Source of the DNA: Thioploca sp.
GTDB taxonomy: Bacteria > Pseudomonadota > Gammaproteobacteria > Beggiatoales > Beggiatoaceae
Assembly: GCA_011371325.1 (NCBI GenBank)
Contig: DRQV01000279.1
Location: forward strand, 1 to 11,241
Length of the DNA: 11,241 nt
Reading direction: 5' to 3'
The notes below the pieces were generated by a model. It saw only the letters and a list, made by a program, of their open reading frames with translations, had not been told where the DNA came from and made no database searches. Every line of letters begins with the position of its first letter. Within the stretch, counting starts at the first letter, position 1. Position numbers and translations under genes: made by a program. This document shows positions 6,168-11,241 of this stretch, piece by piece.

Positions 6168-7286
6168 ATGCAACAAATTTATATTTTACTAATCATTTTA
6201 GTTTGGACGATACCAGCTTGGGCTGAAGAATCTCATCAACATGATGTACAAAATTCTCATGACGAACATGAGGAAGAAGCAGTAGTTAAATTATCGAAAG
6301 CTCAACGGATAAATATTCGTACCATATTGCTTAAACCTAGACGGCTAGCGAATGAAATTCAAGCACCGGGGGAAGTTATATTAAACACCTATGCCTCTGT
6401 CAAAATTACTCCTCGAATCAAGGCACAAGTAATTGAACGCCATGTAAAAATGGGAGATAAAGTTAAAAAAGGACAAGTATTAGTTACTTTATCCAGCGTA
6501 GCCATGTCCGAAGCACAGGGAGAATTATTAGTAACAGCCAATGAATGGGAACGACTTCGTAAGCTAGGTAAACAGATAGTTAGTGAACGGCGTTATACCG
6601 AAGCACGTATTGCTTACCAACAAGCCCATGCCAAAGTTTTGGCTTATGGTTTAACCAGTAAAAAAGCCAAAGAACTGATTAAAAAAGGTAATATTTTATT
6701 GGCCAATGGTCAATTTAATTTATTTTCTACCATCAGTGGTAAAGTTATCAATGATGATTTTATACTGGGCGAAATTATTGAACCTGGTCGAGTTTTATTT
6801 GATATTACTAATGAATCTACAGTTTGGGTAGAAGCTCGCATTACTCCTAAACAGGCTGGTTATATTAAAGTTGGTAGCAAAGCTCAAGTACAAGTAAATT
6901 CTAAATGGATTAATTGTAAAGTTATACAGCTCTATCATCAAGTTGATGAACGTACTCGGACTTTAGCAGTACGAATTGCTGTACCTAATAGACATCATAA
7001 CTTGCATCCCGGTATTTTTGTTAAAATTAAGCTCCAAACTAATCAACGAGAAAAAGTTTTAGCAGTTCCAGAAGAAGCAATTTTACGTAGCCCTGATGGA
7101 GATTGGCAAGTGTTTATTGAAACTGCGGTTGGTGAATATAAACCTCAAGAAGTTACAGTATTACGCACTATAAATCAGTTATCTGTAATTGAAGGTTTAG
7201 AATCTGGTTCAAAAGTAGTAACACAAGGGACTTTTTTTCTGCAATCTGAAATCGCTAAAAGTGGTTTTGATATTCATAATCATTGA
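6168..7286 (+). CDS. czcB: CzcB periplasmic adaptor (membrane fusion protein) of metal-efflux RND system
   Basis: Periplasmic adaptor linking the CzcA pump to the CzcC channel; 372 residues. I take ATG at 6168, not 6129: AGGA (6156-6159) is 8 bases before it and a clean signal peptide begins there (1-19, cleavage after PAWA), while the upstream ATG falls inside the palindrome. The mature N-terminus is His/acid-rich (SHQHDVQNSHDEHEEE, 22-37), suited to catching metal ions. Next come the first beta-barrel strand, a split lipoyl domain (ITPRIKAQVIERHVKMGDKV about 80-99, matching half near ISGKVINDDFILGEIIEPGR), an alpha-helical hairpin between them, a beta-barrel (NESTVWVEARI onward, with DERTRTLAVRIAV) and a membrane-proximal domain (AVPEEAILRSPDG). 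The C-terminus ends DIHNH. The stop overlaps the czcA ribosome binding site, so translation is likely coupled. Confidence 0.92.
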   Translation: MQQIYILLIILVWTIPAWAEESHQHDVQNSHDEHEEEAVVKLSKAQRINIRTILLKPRRLANEIQAPGEVILNTYASVKITPRIKAQVIERHVKMGDKVKKGQVLVTLSSVAMSEAQGELLVTANEWERLRKLGKQIVSERRYTEARIAYQQAHAKVLAYGLTSKKAKELIKKGNILLANGQFNLFSTISGKVINDDFILGEIIEPGRVLFDITNESTVWVEARITPKQAGYIKVGSKAQVQVNSKWINCKVIQLYHQVDERTRTLAVRIAVPNRHHNLHPGIFVKIKLQTNQREKVLAVPEEAILRSPDGDWQVFIETAVGEYKPQEVTVLRTINQLSVIEGLESGSKVVTQGTFFLQSEIAKSGFDIHNH

Positions 7287-7295
7287 GGAAGCAAG

Positions 7296-10200
7296 ATGTT
7301 AAATGGAATAATTACATGGTCGATAGAAAATCGGCTGTTAGTGTTATTGGGGCTTTGCATTACTATTGCAGCTGCAATTATGAGTTTACCCAAATTAAAT
7401 TTAGATGCGTTTCCTGATGTTACTAATGTACAAGTTACGATTAATACTGAAGCTCAAGGCTTAGCTTCTGAAGAAGTCGAACAGCTTATTACCTATCCAA
7501 TTGAAGCTGTCATGTACAGTCTACCTTCAGTGGAAGAAGTACGTTCTATCTCTAAAACTGGCTTATCTGTCATTACGGTAGTTTTTGAAGAAGGTATGGA
7601 TATTTACTTTGCCAGACAATTGGTATTTGCCCGTTTACAAGCAGCTCGTGAACAGATTCCAGATGGAGTTGGAGTGCCGGAAATTGGCCCAAATACTTCC
7701 GGTTTAGGGCAGATATTTCAATATATTTTACGCAGTGATAATCCAGATTATGACAGTATGGCATTACGCAGTCTCAATGATTGGGTGGTTAAACTATTAA
7801 TCATGCCAGTAGGTGGTGTGACTGATGTACTATCTTTTGGTGGGCAAGTTCGACAATATCAAGTGCAGTTAAATCCAGAACAGATGTTAGCTTATAATCT
7901 CCAAGTAGCAGAAGTAGTGGAATCTATCGAGGCTAATAATCGCAATGCTGGTGGCTGGTTTTTAGATCGAGGTGCTGAACAATTAGTAATTCGGGGAGTT
8001 GGTTGGATACATTCTGGAGAAGCTGGGTTAAATGATATTCGTAATATACCATTAAAAATTGTCGATGGGGTGGCGGTACATGTGTCGGATGTGGCAACTG
8101 TAGAATTTGGTTCAGAAATTCGGCAAGGTGCAGTAACTATGACAACTAGAGATGTGAATAATCAACCATTACCATTAGGAGAAGTGGTGATAGGAATTGT
8201 TATCAAACGTATGTATGCTAATACTAAAGCTACCATTGACGGAGTGAAAAGTCGTTTACCCATAATTCAACAGGCATTACCATCGGGTGTAGTGATTGAA
8301 GCTTTCTATGATCAATCCGATTTAACGGAACAAGCGGTGAAAACTGTGACCAATGCTCTATTGGAAGCTTTTGTATTGATTGTAATTGTTTTAATGTTGT
8401 TTTTGCTAAACTTGCGAGCAGCCTTATTAGTATTATTATCTGTACCACTTTCTATCGGGTTGGCATTAACCGTCATGGCATGGTGGGGTTTATCCGCTAA
8501 TTTAATGTCATTGGGTGGATTGGCGATAGCTATCGGCATGATGGTAGATGGTTCGGTGGTTATGATGGAAAATATTTTTAAACGTTTGAGCAGTGATAGC
8601 ACTGAGAATATAACCAAACGAATTCAGTTTTCAGCTTGTGAAGTAGGACGGCCAGTATTTTATGCGGTTCTGATTATTATTGTGGTTTTTACTCCATTAT
8701 TTACTTTAGAAGGAGTGGAAGGCAAATTATTTCAACCTATGGCAGTATCTATCGTATTGGCAATGTTAGCCTCTCTATTAGTAGCTTTGACGGTGGTACC
8801 AGCATTATCGGGTTATTTGTTTAAGCGTACAGTTAAGCATCGTAATAGTTGGGTATTATGGCCAATAGAATGGTTATATCGTTGGTTATTAAGTGGAACA
8901 TTACGTTGGAAATGGTTAGTTCCAGTGGGAACAATTGTATTGTTCGGTTGGACTTTAAGTTTAGTGCCACAATTAGGGACAGAGTTTGTACCAGAATTAG
9001 AAGAAGGAACGTTAAACATTCGTGTAACTTTAGCACCATCATCTAGTTTAAAAACAGCTTTACAAGTAGCTCAAAAATTGGAAGTAGAACTGTTGGAATT
9101 TCCAGAAGTTTTATATGCGTCCAGCCGAGTAGGTCGGGCTGAAGTGGGCGGTGATCCAGAACCGGTTTCTAATATTGAAATTTTTGTAGGGATAAAACCA
9201 GTACAAGAATGGACTTCTGCTTCTAATCGCAAGGCTTTACAAGCTTTAATGGAAGCTAAAATGTCAGTCCATCCCGGTCTATTGTTTTCCTTCTCTCAGC
9301 CTATTGCTACTAGGGTTGATGAATTGCTGTCTGGAGTTAAAGCTCAATTGGCTATTAAATTATTTGGTTCAGACTTAAAAATATTGGCAGAACAAGGAGC
9401 TGCGATTGAGCAGTTGGTAAAAACAGTACATGGTACTCGTGATGTAGCGATGGAACAGATTGCTGGAGAAGCACAATTAGTTATACGACCAGATCGAACT
9501 CAATTAGCACGTTATGAGATAGCTATAAGTCAAGTAATGGATTTAGTTTCCGATGCAATTGGTGGAACTAGTGCCGGACAGGTGATTAAGGGTAATGAGC
9601 GTTATGATATTTATGTCCGTTTGGCTAATGATTATCGTAATAATATCACTGCTTTACGTAATTTAATTTTGCAAACTCCATCTGGTGCTTGGGTACATTT
9701 AGGTGATGTGGCTAAGGTTACACTTGAATCTGGTCCGCCCCAAATTCGCCGAGATGATGTGCAACGGCGTGTAGTTATTCAGACTAATGTGGAAGGTCGT
9801 GATATGGGTGGTTTGGTGACTGAATTACGACAAAAAATTGCAACTGAAGTTAAGTTACCGCCGGGTTATACAGTTGTTTTTGGTGGACAGTTTGAAAATC
9901 AGCAACGAGCTCAGGCACGTTTGATGATTGTTGTGCCGTTATCGTTGGGATTGATTTTTTTATTGCTATATTTTGCTTTTAATTCAATAGGTCAAGCATT
10001 GTTGATTATGATTAATGTACCATTGGCATTGATTGGAGGGATTGTATCGCTCTATTATACTGGACAGTATTTATCAATTCCGGGTTCGATTGGTTTTATA
10101 GCTTTATTTGGGGTTGCAGTATTGAATGGTGTGGTAATGGCGAATGCGATCAATCAATATATTGCTGGTGGAAAAACATTATATGATGCTGTTTATCAAG

Positions 10201-10427
10201 GTGCTTTATCCCGCTTACGTCCGGTATTAATGACAGCTTGTATTGCAGCTTTAGGTTTAATTCCTATGTTGTTATCTAATGGTGTTGGTTCTGAAATTCA
10301 GCGGCCTTTAGCTACGGTTGTGGTTGGTGGTCTGGCTTCTTCCACCTTATTAACTTTGTTCGTCTTACCAGTATTATATGGCTTTTTTTCACGTTGGGCA
10401 ATTAAGGATATTAAGGGTAATTTTTAG
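7296..10427 (+). CDS. czcA: CzcA-type heavy-metal efflux RND pump
   Basis: Inner-membrane, proton-driven trimeric transporter of the HME-RND family; 1043 residues, full length. A GAGGA ribosome binding site overlaps the czcB stop, 6 bases before ATG. Twelve helices are expected: one near 14-31, a block about 352-505, one about 540-558, and a block about 876-1030, with two large periplasmic pore domains between. FPDVTNVQV (39-47) is a family signature. TM4 reads SLGGLAIAIGMMVDGSVVMMEN, giving Asp418 and Glu425 of the proton relay; the first Asp of the CzcA motif DFGxxxDGAVxxxEN is replaced by Ala412. By my alignment the CusA copper/silver methionines (573, 623, 672) correspond to Arg576, Asn626 and Glu676. 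That argues against Cu/Ag and for a divalent cation (Zn, Cd, Co or Ni), not resolved. The symbol denotes family rather than proven metal. Confidence 0.93.
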   Translation: MLNGIITWSIENRLLVLLGLCITIAAAIMSLPKLNLDAFPDVTNVQVTINTEAQGLASEEVEQLITYPIEAVMYSLPSVEEVRSISKTGLSVITVVFEEGMDIYFARQLVFARLQAAREQIPDGVGVPEIGPNTSGLGQIFQYILRSDNPDYDSMALRSLNDWVVKLLIMPVGGVTDVLSFGGQVRQYQVQLNPEQMLAYNLQVAEVVESIEANNRNAGGWFLDRGAEQLVIRGVGWIHSGEAGLNDIRNIPLKIVDGVAVHVSDVATVEFGSEIRQGAVTMTTRDVNNQPLPLGEVVIGIVIKRMYANTKATIDGVKSRLPIIQQALPSGVVIEAFYDQSDLTEQAVKTVTNALLEAFVLIVIVLMLFLLNLRAALLVLLSVPLSIGLALTVMAWWGLSANLMSLGGLAIAIGMMVDGSVVMMENIFKRLSSDSTENITKRIQFSACEVGRPVFYAVLIIIVVFTPLFTLEGVEGKLFQPMAVSIVLAMLASLLVALTVVPALSGYLFKRTVKHRNSWVLWPIEWLYRWLLSGTLRWKWLVPVGTIVLFGWTLSLVPQLGTEFVPELEEGTLNIRVTLAPSSSLKTALQVAQKLEVELLEFPEVLYASSRVGRAEVGGDPEPVSNIEIFVGIKPVQEWTSASNRKALQALMEAKMSVHPGLLFSFSQPIATRVDELLSGVKAQLAIKLFGSDLKILAEQGAAIEQLVKTVHGTRDVAMEQIAGEAQLVIRPDRTQLARYEIAISQVMDLVSDAIGGTSAGQVIKGNERYDIYVRLANDYRNNITALRNLILQTPSGAWVHLGDVAKVTLESGPPQIRRDDVQRRVVIQTNVEGRDMGGLVTELRQKIATEVKLPPGYTVVFGGQFENQQRAQARLMIVVPLSLGLIFLLLYFAFNSIGQALLIMINVPLALIGGIVSLYYTGQYLSIPGSIGFIALFGVAVLNGVVMANAINQYIAGGKTLYDAVYQGALSRLRPVLMTACIAALGLIPMLLSNGVGSEIQRPLATVVVGGLASSTLLTLFVLPVLYGFFSRWAIKDIKGNF

Positions 10428-10701
10428 AATCTTGGCTTGACATGGAAGTTGAGTGGGATTAGTTTGGTCGATGATCATGTAATTATGGGTAAATAACGGT
10501 TTAATTTAGAACGTAAAATTAAAAAGGTAGCAAGTACGTTTATGGTTGGGGCTGGTAGCTATTTAATTGTAAAAGCCTAATTTCATAACCACAATCCCCA
10601 CTGTGCATTTTAATAAAAATATCAACATCTGGTATTATCAAAGAAAAAGCTTTTATATTAATATTGCTGTTTAATAATGCCAGCATTAAAATTTTCAATT
10701 T
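10428..10701. other. Noncoding gap after czcA, with possible gene remnant
   Basis: The czcA frame continues past its TAG for 51 codons to a TAA at 10578-10580, interrupted by one TAA (10494-10496). The stretch contains LTWKLSGISLVDDHVI and, after the stop, a hydrophobic end with KKVASTFMVGAGSYLIVKA. This resembles the last helix of a small membrane transporter (a LysE-type efflux protein would fit), but the evidence is thin and it may be chance. The rest, 10581-10701, is A/T-rich without a clear hairpin-plus-T-run terminator. Confidence 0.25.
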
Positions 10702-11241
10702 TTATAACCTTAATCTCCCCAACCCATCCACAATCTCCACCGTTTCCAAACTAACCGCTATCACTTTGCCAATTAGTTGCAAAATATATTCTTCATCTTC
10801 TTTCCTGTTTGGATTGTTGATAATTCCGCTTCTTTTGTCAGTTTTAATTCGGTATTGGTCGATGACCCATTCTAGGGCGGAACGATTGCCTAATTTGTAG
10901 TCAAAGGTTTGTTTGGGAATGCCTTTTAAGGTTAGGAAGTTGTTGTATATTAGTTGAGTTTTGTCTTTGGAGAGACGCATTTTTTCTACTTGTAAGCTGA
11001 ACGGATATTTGGGATTTTCTATTTGTTCTAATTGGTAGGGTTTAATTTGTTCGTAATTTAGGTGTAATTCTGCTAGTTTTTTGCCAGCTTTAGCAAAATT
11101 CCAAAATTCGGGAGTTAATGGTAGGCGTGGGAGTTCTCTTTTTAGATTTTTAGCATATTTGGCTCGGTATTGGGGTTGGTGGAGTAGGCCGTAAACATAG
11201 TGGAATATGTCCCATTTAGTTATTTTTTTATCTTGGTAGTG
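10702..11241 (-). CDS. Type ISP restriction-modification enzyme, C-terminal part
   Basis: The minus-strand frame is open to the window edge, so this is the last 179 residues of a much longer protein (type ISP enzymes usually exceed 1000 residues, combining nuclease, helicase/translocase, methyltransferase and target-recognition domains). The fragment is the C-terminal specificity domain that recognises the DNA target. Marks, in fragment numbering, are IFHYVYGLLHQPQYRAKYAK (12-31) followed by LKRELPRLPL (33-42), FWNFAKAGKKLAELHLNYE (46-64), and SALEWVIDQYRIKTDKRSG (121-139) with INNPNR (141-146). An internal ATG at 10980 is not the start. Because such fragments are often left behind when the enzyme decays, whether the gene is intact cannot be judged here. 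It is convergent with the czc cluster and unrelated to it. Confidence 0.88.
   Translation of the reverse strand, partial: HYQDKKITKWDIFHYVYGLLHQPQYRAKYAKNLKRELPRLPLTPEFWNFAKAGKKLAELHLNYEQIKPYQLEQIENPKYPFSLQVEKMRLSKDKTQLIYNNFLTLKGIPKQTFDYKLGNRSALEWVIDQYRIKTDKRSGIINNPNRKEDEEYILQLIGKVIAVSLETVEIVDGLGRLRL

Noticed and set aside
8312..9046. Several 65-101-codon frames inside czcA on both strands
   Set aside because: They overlap the conserved membrane and pore segments of czcA and show no independent start signals or families.
7296..10427. CusA (Cu/Ag) assignment for the RND pump
   Set aside because: The TM4 helix looks CusA-like, but the three methionine positions required for Cu/Ag are Arg, Asn and Glu.
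10664..10900. 78-codon plus-strand frame near the right end
   Set aside because: Antisense to the well-supported type ISP C-terminal domain.
1..11241. CRISPR array, tRNA, rRNA or intact insertion sequence
   Set aside because: No spaced direct repeats, cloverleaf or rRNA-like tracts, or intact transposase with terminal repeats were seen.

Overview
The window is AT-rich, densely coding gammaproteobacterial-type DNA. It carries a B12-regulated TonB-dependent receptor and a tripartite RND metal-efflux system, so the host has an outer membrane. The low GC content, a perfect GTAGAGAC-type palindrome between two genes, a type ISP restriction-modification gene end and several decayed gene scraps would suit a filamentous sulfur bacterium (Beggiatoa/Thiothrix-like). 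That placement is inference; nothing here fixes the genus.

Layout. Positions 1-1062 (+) are the C-terminal two thirds of a BCCT-family (betaine/choline/carnitine) transporter cut by the window edge. Positions 1063-1500 are noncoding and may hold a heavily decayed ORF. Positions 1501-3282 (-) encode a BtuB-like cobalamin receptor. Upstream of it, read on the minus strand, come a near-consensus sigma70 promoter (3579-3607), a cobalamin riboswitch aptamer (3413-3570), and a leader whose last hairpin (3290-3314) buries the Shine-Dalgarno sequence of a TTG start. This is a complete B12-repressible unit.

Positions 3571-4016 separate btuB from a divergent plus-strand cluster and hold an 11-bp inverted repeat and a candidate promoter. 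The cluster runs DUF302 protein (4017-4400), small secreted Cys/His protein resembling CzcI (4409-4741), then czcC (4886-6106), czcB (6168-7286) and czcA (7296-10427). CzcA is the proton-driven inner-membrane pump, CzcB the periplasmic adaptor and CzcC the outer-membrane channel. Together they should export heavy-metal cations from the periplasm or cytoplasm to the outside. The pump lacks all three methionines used by the Cu/Ag pump CusA, so a divalent metal is the better guess, but its membrane charge relay also lacks the first Asp of classical CzcA.

Positions 10428-10701 are noncoding. Positions 10702-11241 (-) are the C-terminal 179 residues of a type ISP restriction-modification enzyme that enters from beyond the right edge.

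I found no clear evidence of a wholly new system. The best material for a second look is the unusual pump selectivity residues, the complete riboswitch-to-TTG-start architecture, the small Cys/His protein with its DUF302 partner, and the undecided operator-like repeats in the two leaders.
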